Notes: generated by a model not told the origin, from the sequence alone. DNA of 64,000 bases from Glebionis coronaria (GCA_025667525.1 CM046876.1:81385512-81449511), one strand, 5' to 3'; shown: positions 36,601-48,369, numbered from the stretch's first letter. A program made the numbers and translations.

Positions 36601-39272
36601 TCTTCTTTGAGAAGGTTTTCAATGAGGCGGAGATCTTCATCCCAATTGGTAGTAGAATCGTCATTGTTTAAAGTCACATCTCCCATGGTGGCTTCCAAAT
36701 CTTTCCAAAGGAAATCACTTTCTCCAAATAGAGATAGTGATGAGTCGATAGAGGAAACGGTCTCAACATTGGGAAGAGAGGTAGGAATACTTTTACAAGC
36801 ATCTTTGAAGTGTTCTTCACAAGCCTCATCAAGAACGTCAATACAATTAACACTCTCGTATGAATAAGGCTGTTTAGACAACTTTCCCATGTTGAAGACT
36901 ACTTTATCGTCACCCACTCTCATGATAAGCTCACCGGCTTCAACATCGATGAGAGTGCGACCGGTCCTCAAGAATGGACGACCAACAATTAGTGGCACAC
37001 GGGGGTCCATCTCGTAGTCGACGACAACGAAATCAGCAGGAAAGGTGAATTTGTCGACTCCTACAATGACGTCTTCGGCTATCCCCACTGGATAAGCAAC
37101 CGTACGGTTAGCCAATTCCAAAGTCATTTTGGTGGGGACTAGCTCTGGAAGAGATAATTACTTCCAAATGCTTAGAGGCATAAGATTAATACTGGCACCT
37201 AGATCGGCTAGGGCCATGCAATTCTCTACTCCCGGGAAATTGCAAGGGATAAGAAAATGACCCGGATCACCAAGCTTAGTTGGCAATTTCCTTAAGAGCA
37301 CTGCAGAGCAATTCTCATTAAGTTGGGTGTTGGCAATATCGAGGAGCTTTTCCTTATCGCTCAGAAGATCTTTAAACATTTTTGCGTATTTAGGCATGTG
37401 AGCGAGAGCCTCAGCGAAGGAGATATTGAAATTCAGTTGTTTGAACATTTTAAGGAAATTCGAAACCTGAATATCGTCCTTGCTTTTGAGCTTCTCTTTC
37501 CTCAACCTAGATGGATAAGGTATATTGGAAGAAGAGGAAGGCTTTGGAAGAACAGGATCACTCACATCCTTGGGTGGAGGAGGGGTAGAAGGAAGAGGTG
37601 GAGAAATTGGGGAAGGAGAAGGATGAGGAATAAGAGCAGGTGACTCGTTCTCCGTAGTCACAACCACCGGTGGAGGTATAGGAAGCTCGGGTTCCTTGGT
37701 ACCTTTACCACTTCGAGTAGTGATTGCTTTCATCTCCCCTCTTGGGTTCGCAACGGTGTTACTCGGAAGAGTACCCGAAGAAGAGGGTTGATTACCTTGG
37801 AAGAAACTAGCCATCATGTTCCTCATATCATTAGTTTGGCTATCCAACGTATTTCTCATGTCGGCTCTCAAATCGTTCCCTTGTTTGACCAAGTCTGCTT
37901 TCAAGTTGCGCACTTCCTGCTGGAGATTTTCCACGATCACATCATTGGTCCTCATGTAGGTTGCAACCTCTTGGTGTAATGCAGTGGGTTGGTTGAGAGG
38001 AGCATTGTATGCGGGTGGTTGATAAGCAGGTTGTTGGTAAACTTGGTTGTTACGTTGAGGTGGTTGTTGCTGTTTGTGAGGAGGTATGTATGGTTGTCGA
38101 GGTTGTTGTTGTTGTTGAGGAGGGCGATTGAGGGTTGATTGTTGGTTTGGGTTGCTTGGAGGAAAACCAGGTGGGGAAAGATAATTGTTAGAGCGGTAGT
38201 TAAGCAAATTACGGTCACCTTGAGGTCTAGCTTGATAAGCAGGTTGAGGATAGGTGCCATATGCCGCATTCACATTCTCAGCAGGGTAGTCTTGGGTGGC
38301 GGTACAAGTTGTGTAAGAGTGAGGACCACCGCATATCTCACAAGGTTGGCTGACAGCGTTAACTTGAGCGTTTTTAACGTTGTTGCTGTTGTTGTTGCTG
38401 ACGGTGTGGGTGACAAGCGATTCAAGAAGCGTAGTGATTTTGTCCAATCGCTTGTCGCTGTCACTTGTGCTAGCACTAGCGACATTGGTCCGAACACTCT
38501 TGGTTTGCACACGAGATTTATTCTCAATGATGTCCCAAGCAGCATTGGAAGTTTTAGCCAATAGATTACCTTCCGATGCACTGTTCAGTGAATCTTGGTC
38601 ACTCATGCTTAAACCATTGTAAAAAGTATTAATTTGATGTACTTTGGTAAAACCATGTTGTGGGCATTTTCTTAAAAGATCTTTAAAGCGATCCCAAGAT
38701 TCACTGAACGACTCATCGTACTTTTGTTCAAAATTTATGATTTCATTCCGCAAAGCAGTAGTACGAGAGGGTGGGAAAAAGTAATTGATAAACTTTGTTT
38801 CCAAATCCGTCCACGAGAGAACACTCTGTGGCGGTTCCTTAGCAAGCCAATGCCGGGCTTGTCCCTCTAAAGAAAAGGGAAAAAGTTGTAATCTAATAAC
38901 CTCTTGTAGAACACCATTGAATTTGACCATGTTGGTGAGTTGCAAGAATCTCTTGATGTGGTCGTGTGGATCATCAATGGTTCGTCCCAAAAATGGTTGA
39001 GCGGAGACCATCTGGATAAAGCCTGATTTTAGCTCAAAGTTGTTGGCGGCAATTGGAGGTATGACAATTGGGTCCGTGTTGCCATCTACATGAGCTTGCA
39101 GCAATTCAATCATCGGGCGATTATCCGGAAGGGGCTCATTGTTGTTGTTATTGTTCATGTTGTTGAAAGGTGGGTTGTTGTTGTTATTATTGTTGTTTGG
39201 AGGTGGTACACCGACCATGTCTAAGTGATCGAGAGGCTCGGGCTCTTGATAAGACGTGGATCGAGTGCGCAT
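33609..39272 (-). pseudogene. gag-pol: A2 gag-pol polyprotein, one frame with three nonsense codons
   Basis: One frame of 1888 codons from ATG 39272 to TAA 33609-33611, interrupted at 37158-37160 (TAA, in the protease), 35928-35930 (TAA, in reverse transcriptase before the PFGLCNAP block) and 33681-33683 (TGA, 24 codons before the end). All segments are in the same frame, so there are no frameshifts. Gag spans about residues 75-215. The zinc knuckle CEICGGPHSYTTC is at residues 311-323 and protease DLGAS at about 690. The RT has FMDD at 35783-35772. RNase H and the HHCC finger follow. Integrase has Asp (34487-34485), Asp (34313-34311) and Glu (34205-34203), an exact D-35-E. A GPF-type module lies near the end. 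Catalytic residues are intact. Confidence 0.93.
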
Positions 39273-39470
39273 ACACCTGCAAAAGAACGAACAAAGAAAA
39301 ACAAAGCAAAAATATTTTTGGTTTTTATGTTTTTTAATTTTTTTGTATTTTTGAAAATTTTATATTTTTTAGGATTTTTATGAAAATTTTTATGAAAAAG
39401 TAACGTTCACGGGGAACGGATCCCAAAATCCAAGTTCTCACAAAAAACTTTTGATCTTAACGAGAAAATC

Positions 39471-39484
39471 CGGCAGCGGCGCCA
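39471..39484 (-). other. A2 primer binding site (tRNA-Asp type)
   Basis: The plus strand reads CGGCAGCGGCGCCA, complement of TGGCGCCGCTGCCG, two bases from the sense 5' LTR. It has the same one-base variant as A1. Confidence 0.85.
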
Positions 39485-39486
39485 TT

Positions 39487-41160
39487 TGATACACTGATTT
39501 TGTTAGGGTTCAATTTGTCTCTCAGTCCTCTCGAATTGATCTCGGCCTTAAGTGGAATGATTGTTCTTGGTTACTAAGAAAAAAAGGGTTTGGTTTTTTA
39601 AGTCTACTAAAAAGTTTAAATGTATTAAAATGAAAACTTAAATCAAAGACAATTACTTTAATGACAATTAATAAAAACTTGAAATTTAAATTAAAATTAA
39701 GATTAAAATTAAAATTACAGTTAAGATATAAATTGTGAAATAAAAGTAAAGAAACAGTAAAACAGTGAAACAGTAATACTAAAAGAAAATTGACTCGGAA
39801 GTTTTAACCTTGATTCGGAACTTTGCTCATCCGGAACTTTTCACTCGGAACTCCTTGATTCGGAACTTCGTTCGGAAGTTTGGCTCGGATCTTTATGCGG
39901 AACTTTGGTTCATCCGGAAGTTTTGCTTCATTCGGAACCTTTGGTTCATCCGGAAGTTTTGCTTCATTCGGAACTTAGGTTCACCCTGAACTTAGCATTC
40001 ATACGGAACTTAGGTTCATCCGGAAGTTACTGTTCATTCGGAACTTTTTCGAAAACAACTTTATTCGGAAGATTTTAAAAGAAGTTTATTCAGAACTTTT
40101 TAAAGACACATTCATTCGGAACTATCACTTCATTCGGAACTTTTTTGACTCATTCGGAACTTTCAAACAAAAACTCATTCGGAACTTCTTAAAGACAAAC
40201 TCATTCGGAACTTTTAGAAATAACCTTCATTCGGAACTTTCTTGTTCGTCTGGAACTTTGGTGTTCATCCGGAAGTCTGGGAAACCCAGAAACAGTAACC
40301 TTACCCGAAGAACAAGGAAAATCGATTTTAATCCAAAAATCACCAAGTTTTTCACCAAAAACTTAAATAAACTAATCACAAAGCATCTACTAACCATAAA
40401 CTACAAATCCCATCAACAAAAACACAAAATCCAACAACTTTTGAAGATCAAATTAATCAAATAAGCACTTGAAAACTTGAAATAAAAGATGATGATGAAC
40501 AAGATGAAATGGAAAGATTAAACAAGAACTTGTATTAAATGATTAATGTTTTAACAAGATAAAACAATGATTAAAATAACAAGATTGGAAAAACAAAGAT
40601 CAAAATCACCAATCACCCTAGTGGTGATGGTGATGATACGAACAAGAAGGAGAGAAAAGTGGGGGAGAAGAAAACTAAAACTAACTGGCACTATGTGTGA
40701 GGGTGGACTATTTATAGGCTTTTCTTTTGGTTGGTGAGTGGGCTTTCTCCCGTTCTTCTTGTCTTCTCGTCTTTTCAGAAAAGTTGACGTTTTCGATTCT
40801 GATTCGGGATTTGTTGTCGATTAAATTCAACTCGTCTTTATTTTCTTCGTTTAATAGACTTGAGTTTCTTCGACTTATATAAATCTTCCATCTTTGGTCC
40901 TTTTCTTCGATAAATCTTCGAATCGGCCCAGTGACTTCAAATCTTTTGCATCTCTTGGACAATAGACTTTATCTTGAGTCCTTTTCTTCAGTAAAACCCG
41001 TGAAATCCTATGTTTTCTTCAATAATCATCCGGTTGGCTCTGAAAACACAATAAACACAAAAACCACGCATAATTCCAAACAAATGATATTAAATACGTG
41101 TTTTGGTCTCGTTTTACTCAGAATTAAGTGGTAAAAGGATGGGTGTTTACACACCTATCA
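39487..41160 (-). repeat. A2 5' LTR (sense)
   Basis: 1674 bp, about 98% like 29997-31699 by eye. Differences include the loss of one 12-bp unit near 39710 and a short replaced segment near 40640. It is followed by target duplication GGAGT. Confidence 0.92.
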
Positions 41161-41680
41161 GGAGTCTATGAGCACGATACCTTAAAGGGCTATGCGGATC
41201 CTTAACGATAAGGGACCGCAGGCATATTTAAGGCACCGCGCTCAGAGAGCCGTTGGCCTTTGTCTCCTATAAATAGTGGATCAAATCTACATTTTCCACA
41301 ACCCTTTTTGGACACTCTTTCTGCCATCTTTCTCTTTTCTAATTCCTAATCATTTGTAAGTGATCACTTAATGTGTTAAGTATGTTTACTTATAATTATC
41401 TCCTTGATCTCCTTCTTTACCTTGTCCAATGAGAAGATCACTCACACACTTATGATGTGATTAAAGATGAAGCCTTGATGAAGATCCTCTCCTAAAGATC
41501 TAGTCATGTTCATCATTTGTTTTTATTTGAGTCCTATGTAAATCGAATGTATTTGTGAATACATGGATCTAATCTTGTGTAAACCCAATGTATATGTGTA
41601 TACTTGAATTTGTGTTGTGTAGATCCAAGTTACATGTGTATACTTGGATATGTGTTTTATTGGGTTGTAATAGGAATTAG

Positions 41681-42210
41681 TTGTGAGTTCTCACTAAACT
41701 TTAAAGTGATGTAGTTGTGTCTTGTGGAGTTCTCACTTAGCTTCAAAGTGAAGAGTTGTGAGTTCTCACTAAACTATAAAGTGATGTGGTTGTGTCTTGT
41801 GAGTTCTCACTTAACTATAAAGTGACGTGGTTGTGTCTTATGAGTTCTCACTAAACTCTAAAGTGATATAGTTGTGTCTAGTGAAGTTCTCACTTAGCTT
41901 CAAAGTGAAGAGTTGTGAAGATTGGTTCTACCATTCGACTAGAACTCGACATCTAGCCTTGTGTCGTTAAATGGTGAATTAGGAAACGTTGTGAAGATTG
42001 GTTCTACCTTTTAATTAGAACTCGACATCTAGCCTTGTGTCGTTAAATGGTGAATTAGGCAACGTTGTGAATATTTGTTCTATCTTTCGATTAGAACTCG
42101 ACATCTAGCCTTGTGTCGTTAAATGGTGAAGTGGGCGATGTTGTGTAGATTAGTCCTAGCTAAGATTATGTCTAGACATTTAGCTTAGTGTCGGAAAATA
42201 ATGTAAGCGA
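41681..42210 (+). repeat. Tandem repeats in the H1 LTR
   Basis: Two adjacent arrays. At 41681-41911 are about five units containing GAGTTCTCACT and AAAGTGA. At 41912-42210 are four units of exactly 76 bp, starting at 41912, 41988, 42064 and 42140, with core GACATCTAGCCTTGTGTCG; the last is degenerate. Both lie downstream of the LTR TATA box. Confidence 0.85.
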
Positions 42211-42559
42211 CGTTGTAAGGTTTTCTCCGCCAAGAAGGGAGCTTGTGGATATAGTGGAAATCTCGAGTAAGGTGTACTCGAGGAGTGGAGTAGGAACAAA
42301 GATAGAGCTTTGTTGCCAAACCACTATAAATCTTGGTGTCTTCCTATTAGGTTGCTTATTTCCTTACTCTTTACTTATTCTTACTATCATATCATTCACA
42401 TCTATTACTTGTCATTGTTAATGCATTAGAATTGAACCTAATCATTATGCAACTAGCTTTCAAGTAAAAGGTAGTTTTGAGACAAACCTAATTGAAAGGA
42501 ATTTTAATTAGGACATAAATCGAAGAGAAACTATTCAACCCCCCTTCTAGTTTCTACAG

Positions 42560-42634
42560 AATGCAAAGAAAAGGAAGATGAATTTGTCCCAAGAAGGAGA
42601 TGGCAAATCCAAACACACTCCTTTCAAGCTTTAA
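42560..42634 (+). pseudogene. C-terminal tail of an ORF cut by H1
   Basis: Immediately right of the H1 LTR, 24 codons are open to a TAA at 42632-42634 and encode a lysine-rich tail (NAKKRKMN...KHTPFKL). It converges on the GRF gene on the other strand. It could be the end of a MULE transposase, as GRF-type genes can occur beside such ORFs, but 24 residues are not enough to prove this. Confidence 0.3.
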
Positions 42635-43250
42635 GCCTGTTGTACGTTGATGCAACTACTTTTGTATAGTCTTAACTATAAGGTCTTGAAATTATGATTA
42701 TAAGATCTTAACTATAAGAACTATCGACACATATTTTGTAAACACTATGTAGTGTTGTGCCTATGTATTTATTATTTTTAACAACAGGCACTTAGAAACA
42801 CCCATGTACTAGTGTTGTGCCTGTCTAGTTGACTAGAACTCTTGAAGTATTTGGCACTTCTTTTGTAAACAACTTGTGGTGTGCCTGTATTCTGTTATGT
42901 ATGTAAGTCCTAGGTTAATGGTTAATGATGCAATTAGTACTCTAAATATGTTGTGCCTGTATTCAGTTATGTACATACATAACTGAATTCTTCTTTTTAA
43001 AAATATGTTGTGCCTGTATTCAGTTATGTTGTGCCTATATTCAGGTCAATGGTTAATGATGCAGTTACTCATACAACCATGTTAGAAACTTTGTTACAAC
43101 TATGTCAACATAAAATAACCAAAATATATTACATACTTGATTTCAGACTTACATAAACTAACCAAAATATATTACATACTTGAGTTCTGACTTAAATAAG
43201 CTAACCAAAATATATTACATAACATCCTTAGGTCTAGGAAACAGATACAT
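42635..43250. repeat. Non-coding region with GTTGTGCCTGTATTCAG repeats
   Basis: Several irregular copies of TGTTGTGCCTGTATTCAGTTATG at about 42885-43045, and a perfect 12-bp inverted repeat ATTCAGTTATGT (42961-42972) and ACATAACTGAAT (42977-42988) with a 4-base spacer. AACCAAAATATATTACAT is repeated three times at 43118-43220. No gene is seen. Confidence 0.6.
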
Positions 43251-43767
43251 TCAGATAACAAGCAACAATGCAGTGAAACAGATGGACAAAATAACCAAAA
43301 GAAAAGTTGAAATCTTCCTCCACTTGCACATCTTAGCATGTTCCAAAGTAATAGCAGCCTCCATTCCTTTGTAATCACCAAACTCAATCTCCAACTCTTG
43401 TCTACCTTGATCATCATCATACACTTCCCTTTCTTCATTGTTCATAACCGTATATATTGAATACATTCTTTGTTTATACCAGCTAGTGTTCAACTCACCA
43501 TCAATCCAATAGAAGGAATCACATTTGGTACAATGAAACTACGCAACAAATTTTAACACATAATTATATATAAAAAATAAAACGAAAGAGTATTAAAACA
43601 AGATTATGTACAATTAGACTTACAGATGGTTTTGGACAAACAAGGAAGCGACGTGTTGGGTTTCTCTCGATCCAAGAAACCCTTCTTGCCATTCGTAAGC
43701 CACATTTGCAATGACTACGTAATCGATTGCGAGAACGGACAACTGATGAAGAAAAAGACGAAGACAT
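43251..43767 (-). CDS. GRF-type zinc-finger protein with C-terminal membrane anchor
   Basis: Two exons: 43767-43624 (48 codons) and 43538-43251 (95 codons plus stop). The intron (43623-43539) has GTAAGT and a TAG acceptor, in phase 0. The 143-residue product has the GRF zinc finger: CKCG near residue 20, then NPTRRFLVCP, and across the splice CTKCDSFYWID. An acidic helical segment follows, then a hydrophobic C-terminal anchor of about 20 residues (FLLVILSICFTALLLVI). This matches the plant family annotated as At4g04775-like, whose cellular role is not established. Frame, splice sites and fingers are intact, so it may be expressed; it could equally be an accessory ORF of a DNA transposon. Confidence 0.8.
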
Positions 43768-44640
43768 TAATTATGGTTTAGATTTGGGTAAAAATTAGGG
43801 TTCTTATGTTTGTGATGTGTGTTTATGATTTAGTGTGTGTGTGGGTGATATGATATAAAGCAGTCAACCAGTCAACCTAGTCCACGTGTCCTTTTTATTA
43901 TTTATTTAATAAGAAAAAATTTTGTAACCAGGTAACCTGGAATGAATAGGTCATCTTGACGAGATAGCTCAAAAATTTGAAAGTTTATTGACGAGCTTAG
44001 TCGTTTAGAGAGTACGTTGACGAGACAAGTCTTTTTTTAACAATATGTTATCTATCTTTAGTTTTTGTCCTAAATATTTCTACGTGAAGTTGAATTTCGT
44101 TGACTTTTTTCCACCTCAACCATCCTCATCTTCTTCCTCCTTTGAGTTTATTTCAATCTTCATCATAACAACCGTAAAAAACGATGACGATCACTTGTAT
44201 GTGCTAGTATGATATCGTTATAACCGCAAAACCTTACTCCATTTGATCCAACTCTTAACAGACATTAACTTATGCGGTAATCACTTGTATATATGGATAA
44301 GTATATTGGACTACACAACATAATTCTATATTTGTAAAAATAGACTAATCATATATTTGTGTTTCTAAACACACAAAAAGACTGCCTCCCTACAAAATAT
44401 ATGGCTATCCACAACAACGACCTAATGTGACCTGCATTTTTTTGTCACGTCAGCTTTTTCTCTCCGACGATCTACAGTGACCCATTTACCACAACAAGAC
44501 GACCTAGTTTAAGTTTTTTATTCAAAAACTAAAAACATTGCATTTAATAAAAAAAACATTACATCAAATAAAAAAACATTACATTATATAAAAAACATTA
44601 CATTAAAAAAAGCTAATTTATTAATTGCGGTTAGCCCAAA
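43768..44640. other. Intergenic region upstream of the GRF gene
   Basis: No gene seen. A weak TATA-like TTTATATC (minus) lies about 85-90 bp upstream of the GRF ATG. Three copies of an (A)6 ACATTACAT unit occur at about 44555-44605. The rest is AT-rich with no recognisable element ends. Confidence 0.5.
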
Positions 44641-45850
44641 TGGGTTCTACTAGATCGAGTTTTAGGTGTAGATGAGCTTCTTGGTTGATTATTTGCTAAG
44701 TAAATGCGAGCGATTTTTCATGTGTATTTATCGGATCGTTATCACCATGTTGTTCTTCGGGATGAAATGTGGTTATATCGCCACCCTGTTGTGTTGAATT
44801 ATCATATTGTGTAATATGATGCATGTGTACATTACGTCCGATAGTCTACGTTTTGACATTTCTCAGGACGGGTTTGTAATCAGCTTCCATTTTATTTTCA
44901 ATACACCAAATGATCGTTCCACATCTTTTCTTGTTGTTTCATGCTTCGTTTTATACATTATCCATTTATGATCACTCGTCCCGGGATCTTTTATATACTT
45001 CATAAGAACCGACCATTTCGGATATATCCAGTCAGTAAGATAATATCCCCTCGGATAATACAGTTGTTAGCCACGAATCCCAGATTTGGTGCTTTCCCTG
45101 ATTTAAGATCATTGAAAATAGGGGATTGACGTAAAACATTTACGTCCTTATTCATCCCGGCTACACCAAAGAACGCATGCCAAATCCATAAGTCTTAAAA
45201 AGCGATCGCTTCCAATTAAATGAAAGAAGTTTCCCCATGATCACGTCATACAAAAATGAGCTTTGTATACAACGGGACAATTCTCCCACGACCAATCTGT
45301 ACAATCGATACTTCCAATCATCCTAGGAAACCCATGCTATGCCTCGTGATGAGCATAAAGTTTTTCTATGTCGGTGTACGTCGGCTTTCGCAAGTACTGT
45401 TTACCATATAATTCTATGATGGCCTTACACAAGTTTTGAAGACACTCACAGGCCTTTGACGCGACCACTTGCAAATATTCGTCAAAAGCATCAAGAACGG
45501 CTCCGTACGCTATTTGACGAATAGCGGAAGTGCACTTCAACAATGGCGTACAATCAACCGAGTTTCGAAAATAAGGATAGTTATCGGTGACGTCGCGAAC
45601 TATTCGTAAGAATAGTTCTTGATCCATTCGAAACCGCGAACGAAATGTCTTCGCGTCAAATTGCGGACCATCAGTAAAATAATCCTCCACAAGATGACTA
45701 TGCACCCTCGTAATCTCTATTTATGTAGGCTCGTTTTGGAGGGTTTGATGCTTTGTAAGCCGTTTGACAAGCTTGTGTAAATACCGCAAACACACTCGTA
45801 ATGTCATCCTCATCGTCGGAAGAGTCGGCAAAAAATAATTCATAAGAAAT
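44641..45850 (-). pseudogene. PIF/Harbinger transposase pseudogene (ALP1/HARBI1 type)
   Basis: Reading the minus strand from about 45850: an acidic start (ADSSDDEDD), then RAYINRDYEG, the helix-turn-helix-like block FRSRFRMDQELFLRIV, the ALRQ-type segment IRQIAYGAVLDAFDEY, GFPRMIGSIDC (first catalytic Asp), HAFFGVAGMNKDVNVL (second Asp region), and the C-terminal ERSFGVLKIKW and CIILHNMI. It is broken by a frameshift near 45705, stops at 45337-45339 and near 45240, a frameshift near 45045 and a stop near 44870. It encodes the nuclease subunit of a Harbinger transposon. I could not identify terminal inverted repeats or a 3-bp TWA duplication around it. Confidence 0.85.
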
Positions 45851-46018
45851 TGTAATTTGGAGAATTATGAGTTTAATGTGTGTGAAAATGGTTGAATAAA
45901 TGGGGTTTTTATAAGGATAAAAGGGTTAAATTTAAAAAAAATTTAAAAGTTTTTTTTCTATTCAAATGAAATGGCTACCTCCATTTTATTTTTGAATTTC
46001 TTTGTTTTAAAATGGGTC

Positions 46019-46037
46019 GGGGGGGGGGGGGGGGGGG
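46019..46037 (+). repeat. G19 homopolymer
   Basis: A run of 19 G immediately left of the 2.3-kb tandem duplication, between an AT-rich stretch and AACGAATTCG. It may be genuine or an assembly artefact. Confidence 0.9.
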
Positions 46038-47487
46038 AACGAATTCGAAAGATCGACCGAGGGAAACCGGTCGTCGCAACGGTCTCGACCAAATGGTACT
46101 CGGTTGCCCTAGGTCGACCGATACAACGTTGCTACCAGCCTCTGTAAGCTTCATTATCTCGACTCTAATATACATCACACTAAGAATTTATCACTTGAAA
46201 AACACGTTCATCATTAAATCAAAATAACTAATTCAATACCATAAATCTATTATCATCTTCTCTTCACCTCTTGATCCTTTTTAACCCCACACACCCTCTA
46301 TTACCACAATCTGTAACCACCATCCACTTGATTTACCACCACTCACCACGAAGTCACCACCACGTCACCAATCACCCGCGACCCATGTTGTAATTATCTA
46401 CCAGATCCACCAGGAGATCCGATGTCGCCACCATCACCTGTTCCCACGTCGCCATTATCTTTGGATTTATAAAAATAAAGAGCAAGGATTTGCATTGGTC
46501 GTGGTCCATGGTGTCCTTGGAGGTGGTGTGTGAAGGGTGATGGTGGACGAAAATGGTATAGGAAGGATGGGTTTAAGATTTTGGAAATTATGATAAATGA
46601 GACATAGTTTGGATCTGATAATGTTTTTCGGTTAGGAAATGGTAAAATGTATGGATGAGGTGGTATGTACGTGGAAAAAATAATATATTAAAAGTGAATG
46701 TAACCAGTTAAAAAGAGTGATATGTCGGGGTCTTTTACTTTATAAACTGTGAAGAACGGTAATCTATGAGAATGTTTGTAATGTTAGAAAATTTTGTAAG
46801 CTTTCGATGATCAGAATGAGAGTATACATTCTATTTTGGTAAGGTCGAGAAAAAAATAATCATAGTAGTAATTTATAGCTTTAAGCATATTTAATAAGAG
46901 TTGAATATATGATGATCATTTGATTAATGAAAGGCTGCAAACTTTAAGAATTCAAGAAAAAACATATGCATCAAAACTCGCAAGTATTTAAGAGAATATC
47001 AATATAAGTGAAGATATGTATAATAACCAAATGATTTACTAAATAATTATATCAAAGGCCTTTTATGCAAACATCGTTACAGTCTAAGGTTTAGATGTAG
47101 TTTAATGGTGCGTTTGTTCTCCTAGCTAATGTATAGTTACTAGATAAGTTTATGTTTGGCAAATGTCACAAAACTCTACATGTAATGTAAGTATAAATAC
47201 ACAACGAATCACAAGTTGATGCACGAATTGTGTGTATCTCGTTTCAAGGATTCTCTCTATAAAAATGCAACACATATCTATTTAACATTCTCTTTCATAA
47301 ACATCATGGATAATCTATTGTGATGAGAAACATATCTCATGAATATTTAGTTACACGGGTAGCAAATACATCAATGCAAAAATTATCGACAATAATTTTA
47401 AAACCCAGCTTGACTGGATTAATTAAACCGTAAACCAGTAAGATAAACATGAGCCGGTTTTGATCAAAAAACCAACTAGTTAAAATA

Positions 47488-47730
47488 CTCTCTCCATCCC
47501 AATATAATCATCCACGTTTCTTTTTTGAGATGTTCCCTACTAATAATAGAAAGAGATGTTTAATTAGGTTTATTATATTACTTTGTTTAAAATTATAATT
47601 ACAAAATTTTATAAAAATTAAAATTAATAATTTAAAAATAAAACTGTTATTAAACTCAACCAAATACTACTTTAATTTACTGCTATTTCCTTTTATTTAA
47701 AAAACTTGATACTTTCATTTCGGGATGGTC
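47488..47730. mobile_element. Stowaway-like MITE (unit 1)
   Basis: Begins TA|CTCTCTCCATCCCAATATAATC and ends GGGATGGTC|TA. The left terminus fits the Stowaway (Tc1/mariner) pattern CTCCCTCCGTCCC with TA duplications. The right terminus is diverged. Confidence 0.55.
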
Positions 47731-48246
47731 TATTTACACGGCCAAAGTGCTATTTGCGCTAGGCATTAATTGGAAACAGTATGATCATTTTTATGATTGT
47801 GATATAAATGCATGGATAGTGGGTTGCGCATTAATTGCAAATAATATGATATATAACACTTTTCATGGGCTGCCATTTTTTTTAACATGACCGAATGTTA
47901 TTTGCTACTTGTCTTTCGGAATGATTTTTTCATGGACTGACATTTTTCTTTTCACTTTATATAATTGGGTAATTTAATTATACATATAGATAACACTTTT
48001 TATGGCAATTCAATTATACATATATAACACTTTTTTATCTTTTCATATTAATATATCAATTTTTATCTTTTAATCTTGAAATGTACAACATTATCAATTA
48101 GCAAAATGGGCATTTTAGTTATAAGGGTATTCGAATCATTATACTTTTTTCTTTTGACAATGTGATATAAATATGTACTTGTAGTATAGAATTTTCAAGT
48201 TGAGTCATATACAAATAACAAAACAAAAATGCTTGGTTAAATAACA

Positions 48247-48369
48247 ATGAGTTGGTCGGAGTATTTCACCGATTTTTTTCAATACGACGGAAACGAAGTA
48301 AGTAATGAAAACGAGTATTTTCAACATGAAGAAAATGAAATGGGGAATGAAAGTAACCACTTTTCATCG
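48247..48369 (+). pseudogene. Duplicated first-exon stub of the MULE-type gene
   Basis: 41 codons starting MSWSEYFTDFF and identical to the start at 50572, then cut at FSS where the second duplication unit begins. The apparent continuation in frame is duplicated non-coding sequence. Confidence 0.8.

Larger units (their letters stand above)
29997..41160 (-). mobile_element. A2: nearly intact Athila retrotransposon
   Basis: 11.2-kb Ty3/gypsy element on the minus strand, target duplications GGAGT (29992-29996 and 41161-41165). LTRs are 29997-31699 (3' in sense) and 39487-41160 (5' in sense), differing mainly by small indels and a few substitutions. The primer binding site complement is at 39471-39484 and the polypurine tract at 31700-31712 (minus). 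The internal region holds one long gag-pol frame broken by three nonsense codons. It is inserted into the H1 3' LTR. It is a plausible type of partner for the enzyme-less A1, although their Gag sequences belong to different families. Confidence 0.95.
26184..42558 (+). mobile_element. H1: 3' LTR of a SIRE-like Copia element, split by L1 and A2
   Basis: The LTR pieces are 26184-26238, 29660-29996 and 41166-42558, about 1785 bp once L1, A2 and one copy of each target duplication are removed. It starts TGTTAATG and ends TTTCTACA. A hairpin module (TGCGGATCCTTA at 41193-41204 with TAAGGGACCGCA at 41209-41220) precedes TATAAATAG at 41268-41276. After the TATA box come tandem repeats: about 50-bp units on GTTCTCACT at 41681-41911, and four 76-bp units at 41912-42210. 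The left LTR is outside the window, so the Copia assignment rests on the polypurine tract and general layout. Confidence 0.65.

Noticed and set aside
36255..38622. Plus-strand ORFs over A2 gag-pol
   Set aside because: Antisense to an unambiguous polyprotein.
46012..46227. ORF running through the G19 tract
   Set aside because: The glycine run is a homopolymer product; the same downstream frame recurs in the second unit without it.
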